Of a stretch of DNA of 64,000 bases, positions 21,410 to 32,600 are shown one piece after another. The notes under the pieces were generated by a model, which saw only the letters and a list, made by a program, of their open reading frames with translations, was not told where the DNA came from and searched no databases. The position numbers and the translations under genes are program-made. The stretch spans positions 184,501 to 248,500 of the forward strand of contig JAIGNY010001834.1 of NCBI GenBank assembly GCA_020152595.1, given 5' to 3'. The DNA comes from Chiridota heheva (taxonomy: Eukaryota > Echinodermata > Holothuroidea > Apodida > Chiridotidae). Every line of letters begins with the position of its first letter. Position 1 is the first letter of the stretch.

Positions 21410-23500
21410 GATTTGCAAATAACTGTGGCCAGTGAACCCCGGTGTGTTCTAAAACGGATCCTTAAAGAAAATGCGTGTAGAAAGGGTTCACCTCCCGTGC
21501 GTGTTTGTGTGTGTGGGGAGGGGGGAGAACCCCCCACCCCAATAAAAAAACACTTTACGATTGTGTTTCCATCTGACATTGCTGCTAATCGGGATATCTT
21601 CTTTATTTTCTGGAAATTTCCGTCATCTTAGGGAAATGTTTCTCAGTTCCAGAAAAAGGTTGCCAATTTGTACCCAATTTTGTAACTTTATGCTAATTCT
21701 TAATTTGTGCATCCTCAAAACAGAGAAGAAAGCCTATATATAAGAATGTGAAATCCTCTCAGGAGGAGGGGGAGTTTGCCTGCTACTGCACATAACAGTG
21801 TGGAATCTGTTTTACATCGCAAAATTGTGTATTATATCTGTATATTGTAGCGTTCCGCATATAATGTAGTTTTAGCCTAATTATCTTTATATTAAAGAAT
21901 AAAGCTTATTCAAAACCGACACATGTACACTTTCTCATTTCTTGGAAAGTAATGAAAAGAATTATATCAATTTCAAATTGCTTTTTCGAGATGCCAAAAT
22001 AAAATTGTGGTTCCCAAATTACCTGATTCTTCTTTAAATTTCATATTGTGTTCGAGTAAAAGAAGAAAAAAAACTGGTTACATTTGCTTCTGCGAGAAGA
22101 TTTGATGGACAAGGTTATGAGAGGCAACACTCAAATCTGGTTTGATTCAGTGACATTTTATGCACCAGGGGTCATTCTATGAAATTTGTGCTAAGTGCTC
22201 AAGAATGTACGTAGACATTATTTTTCGGTTTGACTTATGTCTGAATGGAATGCCCTTCCACAGACTGTCATTGATACTACCAGTTGTAAGGGGCGTTTGA
22301 CCGACATTTCTGGTGCAGTGGGTTACAAGAGCTTTGCCCTCAACCCTCTCCCTGAATTATTCCCACAATGTCTAGTGGTGAGGTGCGGGAGACAGGTGAA
22401 TACAGGTAAAAGGGTTAGTTGGGTTCGTCGTCTATCAGTTGTGTAACTAAAACAACGTTTAGTTACTACAGCAAGTCAGCCTCCCATAAACAGATACACA
22501 TTGACCGTTTGCTTCAATTGTGAGCTTCCATTTCTGCCAAGTATTTCCTTATATATACCCTGGGACGGAAATTGAAGTTGACTTTGATGTAATTTAAAGA
22601 TCACTGTTCCGAATTTCTCTTTCTGGTGAATTTAGAATTATGTATACTTGTCCAAACATTCCTTTATATAAGCTTATTGAAAGATACTATAGTTTGTACA
22701 TACGATGATTGTAGTATTATGGGCCTTACAGTCTTGTTATTTTGATATAAAATGAAAACTGAAAAATTTGATGTTTTCGGGGGCAAAACATTAGATTTTT
22801 GTTGATTGAGGGGACAACACTAAAAAATTATTGGGTCCCCCCCTTTTACACTCAGCCACTGGGAGGATGTAATCCCCTAGTGCGACTTCTGAAAGCTACA
22901 CTTTCATGTTGCAATTTGAAATAAAACATTGTTTAAATTTATTATTTTCAGGTTTACTAGTTTAGGCCTTTACATGTGAGATTCCATTACGTAGGCCTAT
23001 TGTGTTTCTACGACTGCTCAATTGTAATGGCATCACAAACAAATCATACCTACGGAAGAAAGCAATGGCGAATCCAGGATGCTTTCAGGGGGTGGGTATT
23101 TTAGAGGAAATGTGTGATGCCCAAGAAGCCACGTGCGAAGCACTATCCCATTTGTACCATGTGGTCCAATGTCCTGCTTAAAGTTCCAAGGACAAGGTAC
23201 TGTACCAGTGCATGGGAAAACTATGAAATCACGTTTATGTTCCATTTTAGCTTTTAAAAAGTTGTTTTAAGTATTTTTTGACCAACCAGATACGATAAAT
23301 TATATTGTGTACTCATTTCCATTTTAACACAATAACTAACCTTTTATAAACTTTACATTCATTTGACCATGTTGCCTTACACTGCCTTAGCCCCTTAAGT
23401 TTGGGAAACGCCTGTCAGACTAGAACGGTAAATACCATCATGGTTTGCATGCCCATAAAAATTCACACCCATATCAACCCACCCAATTATAAAAATGGCA
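21410..23500. other. Intergenic, old repeat debris
   Basis: It contains a G-rich run at 21515-21535 and a short frame at 22237 reading EWNALPQTVID, which resembles the WNxLPxxV motif of LINE C-termini but has no further support. No host exon is recognised. Confidence 0.3.
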
Positions 23501-23507
23501 TCCCACA

Positions 23508-23915
23508 CAATGTCTCACATGGCATCCTATGTCCAACATGGCATTACATGTCCCACATGGTATCCCATCTTATGTCCAACATGGCATTCCACTACATCCC
23601 ACATGGCATCCCACCCTGTCCCACATTATATCCAACCATATGTTCCACATGGCATCCCTCTCTATGTCCCACGTGGCATCCTCCATGTCCCACATGGCAT
23701 CCATCCATATGTCCCACATGGCATCCCACCTCATGTCCCACATTGGATCCCACCCCATGTCCCAATGACATCCCACTTCATGTCCCACATGGCCACCTAC
23801 CCTATGTCCCACGTGGTCTCCTACCCTATGTCCCACATGGTCTCCTACCCTATGTCCCACATGACATCCCACCCTATGTCACACATGACATCCCACCCTA
23901 TGTCACTCTGTATCA
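23508..23915. repeat. Minisatellite, about 24-bp unit, about 17 imperfect copies
   Basis: The unit contains tatgtcccacatggcatccc. The copies are more diverged than in the other arrays, and two or three further copies lie detached at 24020-24080. The unit length is a multiple of 3, giving open frames with no biological meaning. Confidence 0.9.
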
Positions 23916-23929
23916 CTCATGGCATATAA

Positions 23930-25150
23930 CTTAAGCAAATGACTTGTTGATTAAGAAAATAAAGGAAGTCAAATAATCATGCCTGATATAGCCCTTGGTG
24001 CATACCATATGGTATATATTCCATCCTATGTCCCACATGGCTCCCATCCATGTCCCACATGGCATCCCTCCCTATGTCAATATGCAGTCGCATCCTGTCA
24101 CTCCCTGACCGAGCATACTAAGTACAAGTCTTGTTAATTCATATACTGTAGCAGCTTTATGCAAATGTAAACAATCATAAAGGCGGAGTTTAATAATCAT
24201 ACAGCCGTTACAAATATTTTGACAAGTTTGGAGGATTTTAAACCTAAAGTGTTACTGTATGAGAGATATTTGATGCGCTCTGAAGAATATTGGAAAATTG
24301 TATCATCATACAATCATCTTTTAAGGAAATATCAAAAGTTTTGTAGACTTTTTAAGGAAACTAGTCTTCAACCTGTTTGTCTCTGAAAAACTTTTAATAT
24401 TTCTAAAGGAAATTCCAGTCTTTCATGAGGATATCTAAAGAAAATTTAACTTTCACTAAGAAATTCTGAAAAAAACTTTTAACATTTTCTGAGGAATTCT
24501 CAAAAAACTAACATTTCTGAGGAAATCTCAGAAAAAACTGTGGACGGCCAGACGAAATCGCCATTACATAGAAAAAGAAATGTAATATAAAAGTTTGTAG
24601 AGTATAATATTTTATTTCAACTCCAACATTTAGAAAAATGTATCTCACGCATAAAACTGAAATCACATGTTCATCAAAATTCCAAATTTTTTTAATAAAA
24701 GGTATATATCTGGACAAATTTCATGACTGGTACATTCACTTCATATACACAGCTGTAAGTACTCCTCACTTGATATATACAAGTGAATTTCGGACATTGC
24801 TTTATCAAGGTAAAGGATGGAAAGGGGGAAAAGTTCCCATACATATTTATTTTGAATACTTTCTATTCCCCCCTCTCCCCCCTCCCTTTAACTACATAGC
24901 AAAACAAGCATTTACTAGCCCTACAGGAAGTTTAATATGTTTCCAGATCCCTATAGGACATGCCTGCAATGCTCCAAATTTAGCATACCCTCCTCCCTGA
25001 TTATAAACAAAGTGTGCCCCCCTCCCTGATTTAAACAAAGCATTCCCCTCCTTTATTTCAATAGATTACATCCATTAAGCAGATTATATCCATTACATAA
25101 ATGCAAATGCAAGTTCACCTTCTGTCTTGGTAAGAAAAGTCCTCCAAATG
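23930..25150. other. Intergenic, no gene seen
   Basis: Short degenerate direct repeats of the form 'aaggaaat...gaaaaactttta' occur at 24350-24535. A CT-rich patch at 24865-24895 and two 'ccctccctgattt' repeats near 24990-25030 follow. No coding signal. Confidence 0.35.
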
Positions 25151-25158
25151 AAGAAAAG

Positions 25159-26040
25159 ATTATTGTTTGTTTGATTGAGAGCTTAACGGCACCACAACAA
25201 CGAGAAAAGGTAGAGAGAGGGGTGGGAGGGAAGGACTATAAATGGTGTAGAGGGAAGTTTGATGAAGGAAGGAGATAATTTATCCAGAGGTTTTTTTCTG
25301 AAAGAACTCAGCAATTGAGTTGAGGGGAGCGAGGGAAGCTCTAGGAAGGTTGTACAGGGGACAAGCAAGGAGAACGTGATGGACTGTGAGGGTGCAATGG
25401 CAATTGTTGCAGAGGGGTTGGGGGAGCCAATAAGGAGGTGGGAGTGGGTGTGACCTATTCTAAGATGGGTAATATAAACATTGTCAACACGAGAGAGGTT
25501 GTGGATGGTGGGTTTGATTGGAATGGTGGGCTGGATGACGTGGTGGTTGTTATCAATTTGGGAATCCCATGAGGTTTGCCAGCAGTCACGAACAAGGGAA
25601 GCAATGGCGATTTGATGTCAGAAAGGGTTTTGGAAAATGGGGTAGGGGGAGGTTGAGGGCAAGCTTAGCAGCTGTATCAGTCCTGTCATTGCCAGGGATG
25701 CCAACATGGCTGGGTATCCAGAAGAAAATAATACTTTTCCTGCAGGTTGTGGGCGAAAGGAGTTTCCTCCGGAGGTGGGATTTGGAGTTATTGCACTTAA
25801 GATTGAGTAAAGAAGTAAGGACAGACTTGGAGTCGGAGAAGATGGCAAAGTGGTTGAGCGGAGAGTACTCAATAAAGTTGAGGGTGAGGAGAATGGCCTT
25901 TGCCTTGGCTAAAATGATGGTTGAGTAGTCGAGAAGCCTGCTGCTGAGGGTGATGTCTTGGATGACAGCAGCAGTAGCTGTCTTGTCACCTTCCTTGGAG
26001 CCATCAGTATAGATGGAAAAGATGACAGACAAAATATTCT
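25159..26040 (-). mobile_element. I-type LINE with RNase H domain (best copy)
   Basis: On the minus strand an open frame at 26032-25586 (148 residues) is an RNase H domain: IYTDGSKEGDK near the start, IFSDSKSVLTSL in the middle and WIPSHVGIPGNDRTDTAAK near the end. The usual catalytic Glu (family consensus TAEAKAI) is Lys here (LAKAKAI), so the enzyme would be inactive. Downstream lies a degenerate Cys-containing tail and the shared 3' end near 25165. RNase H in this position places the family in the I group of LINEs. It is the type copy for the fragments at 68, 1205, 4436, 33233, 40441 and 59065. Confidence 0.85.
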
Positions 26041-26044
26041 ATAA

Positions 26045-27600
26045 CATGCAAGGTCTACCACAAATAGGTAATGACACATCCAGTGACATTAAAATTAATA
26101 TCTATGTTGTCACACATATAAGGCAACAATGACAAACATTTGTTCTGTAAACATAAAGCTAACTGTTCATAGTAATACTAAGTCTTGATTTTAAAATCAC
26201 TTAATTTAATTTCTGTCGACACATGACAATATGTACTATACCATGCAAAGGCCTGACCGCGTATAAATGATGTCATAGTTACTATGTATAAACAAATCCA
26301 TAACTCTGAAGATAAAAAGAAATAAAACTCTTTTATTACTTGTCTGGAAAGAAATCTGTGTCAATATTATAGCACTTAATGGTCATATGGTTAATCTATC
26401 ACGTCAAGAATAGTCCCTTCTGAAAATATCAGAAGTTTGGTATTTTTTGAGGAAACATAACTTGAGGGGAATTTGATAATGGCAAGATGTTTGGTTTTAC
26501 ATTTTTAACTCACAAAAGTAAAAGACTTCAGCATAAATTCTTCTGGTATGAGAGTTTGTTTCATTTCGCTACATGTGAAATCAAGTGTTGGAAAATTTAA
26601 GAGGGGTATTATGGTCAAATTACCAAACTGATGCAGAATACAACGGACACCTCTGTCTCATTCCTGATGGCCTAGAGCTCCACATCAAGAACGTTACAAG
26701 TGTGAGGCAATGTATTAAATTTACATTTCAAGGACAAGGGTGATATCTGTTGCCTCCAAAAATGTTTTGGGTTGGGCATGTCCAGCCCCTAGTGTGCTTT
26801 CATTAATTAAAGTAGAAACCTAAACAAACACATTATACCTAGGTTCACAACATGTGCAGTGGTGGCGCTATTGCATGGGTAGGTGCGAGAAGGGTGAGGG
26901 TGGCTTGACCACTTTACAAAAATGATTATTCTAAAACAATATTTTTCATGGGTATGGGTCAAAGTTTGCTTGGTTTATGTTACAGACTTAAACTTTGTAT
27001 CCCCTAGGTTGTAAAGATACCCTCCCTCGCCCATAGCATAAATTATATGGCACTGCCTGTCATTGCAGATGGTTTAAGAAAAAAATCTATGACTGTTAGT
27101 GGATTAAGCTACCTAAAACATAAGCAAACAAAGAGCTCAGGCATACATGTCTAACAAGTATTGTCATCATCAAATGGCAAAATTATATTGCAAAATTATC
27201 AATTATAAATTATTTCAACTTTTTTCTTAAGATACCCGTTTAAAATTATTTTCAATAAATATTGGGTTTTATATCTAATCAGATAAAATCAAATTGTCAC
27301 AGCTCAAATTATGAAAATAAAGTTCTCAATCAATCAATTTACACAAATATCTCTCTGTTTCCAAAGTATTGCAATCCAGAATTGCAATAAAGGAAGAAAA
27401 TATGGAAAGTTGTTCACACCAAACAAACCCTCATTGGTTAATAGTTTGCAGATAATCCACGTTGCACTTCTTTTCAATATGACTTGCCCTTCCCTCCACC
27501 TACAAAAACTGTTAGACAAACATTTTAATGGTCATTATATTGGCAAGAAAACCTTCCAATCAATACCTCTAAAAGCATTCTCATATTGTGCAAAGAATTT
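26045..27600. other. Intergenic, no gene seen
   Basis: AT-rich sequence. The longest open frame (27311-27640, plus) overlaps a SINE and shows no domain or splice context, so it is not called. Confidence 0.4.
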
Positions 27601-27750
27601 GGTTTCCTGGGGTATTTTACAACCTTTTCTCGACAGCTAAGGTTTTATGACCAAGGCGTTTGATAAACCAGTTGTGAAGGTCTTATTGGAGACCCACCAG
27701 AAATCAGCCGGGATGCAAGCTCATGCTATAACCGCTAGACCATCGAGTCC
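27600..27750 (-). mobile_element. tRNA-Glu-like SINE, copy 2
   Basis: The minus strand starts gatggtctagcggttatagc, which matches the D-arm and A box of tRNA-Glu, and continues into a body that resembles the 15870-16062 copy (gctgtcgagaaaa). The B box is degenerate. Confidence 0.5.
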
Positions 27751-29170
27751 TTTTTGCTTTGAAAGCAACTTCATTAAGTCCAAGAGCAACTGAGAGATAC
27801 AGGTTTGAAAACCAGAAAAGTTTGTTTCTGAATAGGTTTTATTCAGAGGTCAAAATGTTACTCGACTTTAGGAACACAGAAAGGCACAATTTTACAGAGA
27901 AAAATTTTCAAAATTTGATATACACCATTCGCTAGATGAAGACATACAAATCTAGATCCATTCTGACCCATTAAGGAACATGTCTGCCTACATGGCCAAG
28001 AGGTAAAATTGACATTTATGGGTCACTTACAGTGATAAAAGCATTTATAGTATCCATAGAAATAAATACATAAAGTAGAATGCTGTACTCCCATTGGCTG
28101 CTGTAATAGAGATTGAAGCCAAAGGCATTTGTCCACAATTACCAAACTCATTGTTTTCTTTGTTGACTCTTGTAAAAAGTTATTTTAAATTCACCAACTG
28201 CCTCCAAAGGTTGGATGGTCACATCAAGACCTGCGGTAAAACCGATGTCGTTCTAAAAACAATACACCAAATTTTTAGGAACCATTTTTATGATATTACT
28301 TCATGAAAATCAGCCAAAATTTATTGCATGTGTAGTTACAGCAATATCAACTTTGAAATAACTTAAGTATCTCTTTCAAAATGCATGATGATAATTGTGC
28401 AAAGGTTTCAATAGTATAAAAAATTGGTGGGATTTGGCCGCTCACAAAAAGGAAATTCAAATTTCCTTAACGACCCGAATCAAGAGAAGAAGGCAAGAAG
28501 AAGGCATGCCTATTAGCATAAATTAATCTAAATTTAAACTTTTTGCATTAGGACAACATGAGTCTTACCTGATATCTTAATATGACCTAGAATACATACA
28601 AATAAAAACATTTGGCTGACTATACTTTGAAAGCAACAATTGATAAGATGGAACAATTTCCATAATTCCTCAACAAGGAAAATCATGATTTTGTTGATTC
28701 ACAGAAATACCTGTTGGCTTCCCTCACAGACCTGAAGAGAGTGTTGCATTCTCCTGTTATTTATTTTTATGGTGATAACATCAAATACACTGGGATAAAT
28801 AGGGAAAGTACATCTTTGATGCGAGTAAAGGTATCATTAACGTAAAGGCAAATCAGAATTAACAAATTTATTAAACACTCAAAGATGAACCTCTAAGTTT
28901 CACGAACATTATGAGTACTTTGAAGTAACACCTTTTGACCTATATTTTTCACCCTAAAACCCTTTAAAAACTGGAGAAGCTTTCACTTTTCATTTAGATC
29001 CTTTTATAGCTTCCACAATAATTTCTTAAACATGACTCACCAAGTATTGGAGGCAGGAAAACTACCATAAACTTTAATCTCACAAATGTAGTATACCTCT
29101 TCATCTGTCTACACCTCTTCACATGCAAGCTGCATATCAAACCAAAGAGTATATAATTATGTTTCTAAAA
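27750..29170. other. Intergenic, downstream of DLAT, no gene seen
   Basis: AT-rich. No exon or clear element was found. A small inverted motif 'ggaaattc aaatttcc' lies near 28450. Confidence 0.4.
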
Positions 29171-29172
29171 AG

Positions 29173-29466
29173 ATGGAAGATCCTGTGCATGATTGTCACC
29201 TAAACGGAGGTCGCCATTTGGGAGACTGTCACATGATATGATCACCTGACAATGGATCAGACATGTAATGCGCACATTTAGACTGAAACTTATGAAGTTT
29301 CAGTAACATGACTGGTCATGTGATTTAAACATTTATGACATACTCAGTTGCGCTTCAGCGCATTCCACAAACTAAGCCATTGAGATGGTGCTGAGCTGTC
29401 AAGTGTGTGTGGTAAATGTCAGGTGACAATAACATGTGACAGTCTCCCCAAAATAGCGTCTTCCAT
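29173..29466. mobile_element. Foldback MITE at the DLAT 3' end
   Basis: The ends atggaaga (29173-29180) and tcttccat (29459-29466) are inverse complements. Inner blocks also pair: 'gggagactgtcacatg' with 'catgtgacagtctcc', and 'tcacctgac' with 'gtcaggtga'. There is no coding content. Its right end lies 12 nt downstream of the presumed DLAT polyadenylation signal. Confidence 0.65.
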
Positions 29467-29477
29467 GGTGCCAATTC

Positions 29478-29483
29478 TTTATT
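29478..29483 (-). terminator. Polyadenylation signal of DLAT
   Basis: AATAAA on the minus strand, about 85 nt after the TAA stop, is the first canonical signal after the coding region. The cleavage site would fall at about 29450-29468, at the edge of a foldback MITE. Confidence 0.6.
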
Positions 29484-29567
29484 TAGTATTACAAGCATAG
29501 AGAGTTCCATCTCTTTAGAAACAAATACACTCTTCAATAAAATCAGTTGTCCTACTGTTAATTTTTA

Positions 29568-29697
29568 TTACAAGATCATAGTGTGGGGTTTCTGGAGGAA
29601 GCCTTTGAAGTGTTTGAGCCACTGAGCCCCAACAGCACCGTCAACAGTGCGGTGATCGCAAGCAAGAGTTGCACTGAAGACTTTGGCGGCCCGGTAC
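29568..29697 (-). CDS. DLAT: DLAT exon 12 (C-terminus, catalytic His)
   Basis: The acceptor is ttcttacag|gtaccg. The exon reads [20 protein letters not shown], then [20 protein letters not shown] and IL-stop (TAA at 29570-29568). DHRTVDG carries the catalytic His and Asp-Gly of E2 transferases. This is the best-conserved exon of the gene. Confidence 0.95.
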
Positions 29698-32600
29698 CTG
29701 TAAGAAAAAAAGAAGATGTTACAAAGAGTAATTGGGAGATTACTGATATTCTTATCTTTAAAAATCTAAGGATATCCTGATAAACATGTCCAACAAGTTG
29801 CACTTATATGGAAAAAAATAGGCTATGAACAAAGTGAAAAGCAAAAGGTTTTATCAAAAACAGTCAAAAATTGAGCATTTTACAGTCATTTAAAAAAAAG
29901 GTTTAAAATACCTTCAAAAAAAAAAATAGTATGATTAAAAAAAAGTAAACCTAAAAGGTGCAAAAACAAAAGATTGAAAAAAAAAGAATAAGTTTATAAA
30001 CAGCTTTTATTTTCAAAATGGATTCCTTTTGTCAAAATGGACTGGAGTAAAGCCTTTCATTACCATTCAACTCCTTTTTAATACTTAATACACTCTGTAC
30101 CAGAATAGCAACAACAATTTAGTTAGCTATTCTGGTACAAGAGTGTATCAAGTACCAAAAAAGGAGTATAATGGCAATGTGAAGGCTTTATTCCAGTCCA
30201 TTTTGACAATAGAAATCTATTTTGAAAATAGAAGCTGTTTGTAACGGAGTAACCAGCTGACAAGAGTTCAACAATATAGATAAACTTGCCCCTCTTCTGC
30301 ATTTACGTCAGGTACAAATTGATCTCGCACAGCACCCATGGCCAGGGAGCACGACTGAGATGGGGATATGATGGTGCCACAATTCTTGACACCATAACTG
30401 CTGAGATCTGAGATGGTGAACGTACCACCCTGTGAAAATAGAGTGAGAATAACAGGTGATAAAATACTATGTTAAAGGTCTATGGACATGTAGCAATTTC
30501 TATATTGGTTGAAACAGTATTTAAATCTTAGCAAAACAGTTTTTGAATTTTGAAAAATGCACTTTTAGTTTTGAGTTGTGGCCAATCAAAGTTTGATATA
30601 TTTTTAATTTATGCACAATTTGTGATGTATGCTTTGGCAGACACCTCAAAACCTTCATGTAATTCTTTCCATTTCTTTCCTTCATTGTACTCACTGAAAA
30701 TGATGGGAAAAATAATCCTGCTGGAATGTTATTGGGGGTATTATCACAATAGCAATGATCAATAATATGCTGATCACTATCAAATCTTTCTATCTTACAA
30801 TTTTCTGAGCATAGAATGATCATAATTATTCATATCATACGGTGATTGTCATAATCATAAGAATGATCCAAACCCCTATTTTTCTTCAGAGGAGCGCTCC
30901 ACCCTGCCCCAATTTTCCTCCACCCTGCTCCAATTTTCCTCCATTATGCCCATTTTTCACAAAATCATTTACACATTTTCAAGAAAATTCTACTTTGATA
31001 ATTGTGTTACCATTCTTTAGATGCTTTTTGCAGTTCCCAAAACAAAAAGATGCAAATACACTTCTTATTTTAATTCAATCTTCTATAATTTATGTTTAAA
31101 GTGCCCCCCCCCCTTAAATTCAATGATACATGACTCTTGCCACCTTGTAAATGTCCCTTATTTTCCTTGCCACCCTGCCCCTTTCTGAGCAAACTAGGGG
31201 TTTGTAATCCTCTTTGCCATGATCATTATTATCAATGATCATTGTCATGATCATCAGTGATCATTATCTCCTCATGAATGACTACCCATAATTATTTTTA
31301 CTCTTTTACACCTATTTCTACATAAATGTTTTTTAAATCTGCATTTCCATTTTAAATTTGCATTCCATTTTAAATATGATTTCAATTTTAATGTTCGGTG
31401 CTTTGTAATTATGATTTTAAGTTTTTGTTTATCATTATTCTTATTGATCAGCGCTTTGAGATTCATCAGTTGATCATAAGCACCAGCTATTATTATTAGT
31501 ATTATTATTATTATTATGATGATCCTCATCATTATGATCATTATCATGATCAATGTGATCAGTCATGATCATCATTATCAGTGATCATGATCTCCTCACC
31601 TGATATTCCTGAGGATGAAGGTCATTGGCAGTAACTCTCTCAGCTATCCTGGATACCTCTTCACTAATAGTAGCAACACCCTGACAAATGAAAAAAATAA
31701 TTATGCTATTTGCTAAGAAATTTATCATATGATTATACTTATCAACCTTTCTAAACTTATTTTAGCCAAACGTGATTACTTCAATACTTTGACCAATGCT
31801 GAGGATTTTGTTTTCAGGATATTACCCCTTCCAATCAGCTGCAGTTTGCTTCATGTATAACACACAATGAAAAATGTTTGAAAGCGTTTCTTTATACGCT
31901 TGATGCCATCCATGAGTGAATTGTGCAATGACCAAGAAACCCCCCATTATTTGATTGGTCAATACGATACCCCATCTTTACAATTGGTCCATTATGGACA
32001 AATGAATTTCGGCCATGTGATATTATTTTAATTAGTTTTCCAGAAATTACCAATTCAGATTCAAAAGGACTATAATAATATTCATTCTTTTATTATGAAT
32101 TAAGTGAATCACAGAGAAAAACAAAGGTAAGTAGAATAGGCCAAAAACCAAAACACATAAAATATGTTCATATGTAAACAAATGAGTAAAATTATATTAA
32201 AATTACAAACACATTTACAAAATGATTCAACAACTGAATTGATTGTATTCAAGAAGTGAACGGTTTGCGGGAAAGCTCGCAGATGGCAATCCATGAGGCT
32301 CACAGATCGCAATCCATGAGGCTCGCAGATCGCAATCCATGAGGCTCACAGATCGCAATCCATGAGGCTCGCAGATCGCAATCCATGAGGCTCACAGATC
32401 GCAATCCATGAGGCTCGCAGTTCGCAATCCATGAGCCTCGCAGATCGCAATCCATGAGGCTCGCAGATCGCAATCCATGAGGCTCGCAGATCGCAATCCA
32501 TGAGGCTCGCAATCCATGAGGCTCGCAATCCATGAGGCTCGCAGTTCGCAATCCATGAGGCTGAGGCAATCCATGAGGCAGATCGCAATCCATGAGGCTC

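Noticed and set aside
22237-22446. EWNALPQTVID as a LINE C-terminus
   Set aside because: Only one short motif matches; the sequence after it shows neither the SFK...L block nor a 3' tail.
23401-23934. 177-residue His/Pro-rich frame
   Set aside because: 24-bp minisatellite translation; the detached copies at 24020-24080 are out of any frame.
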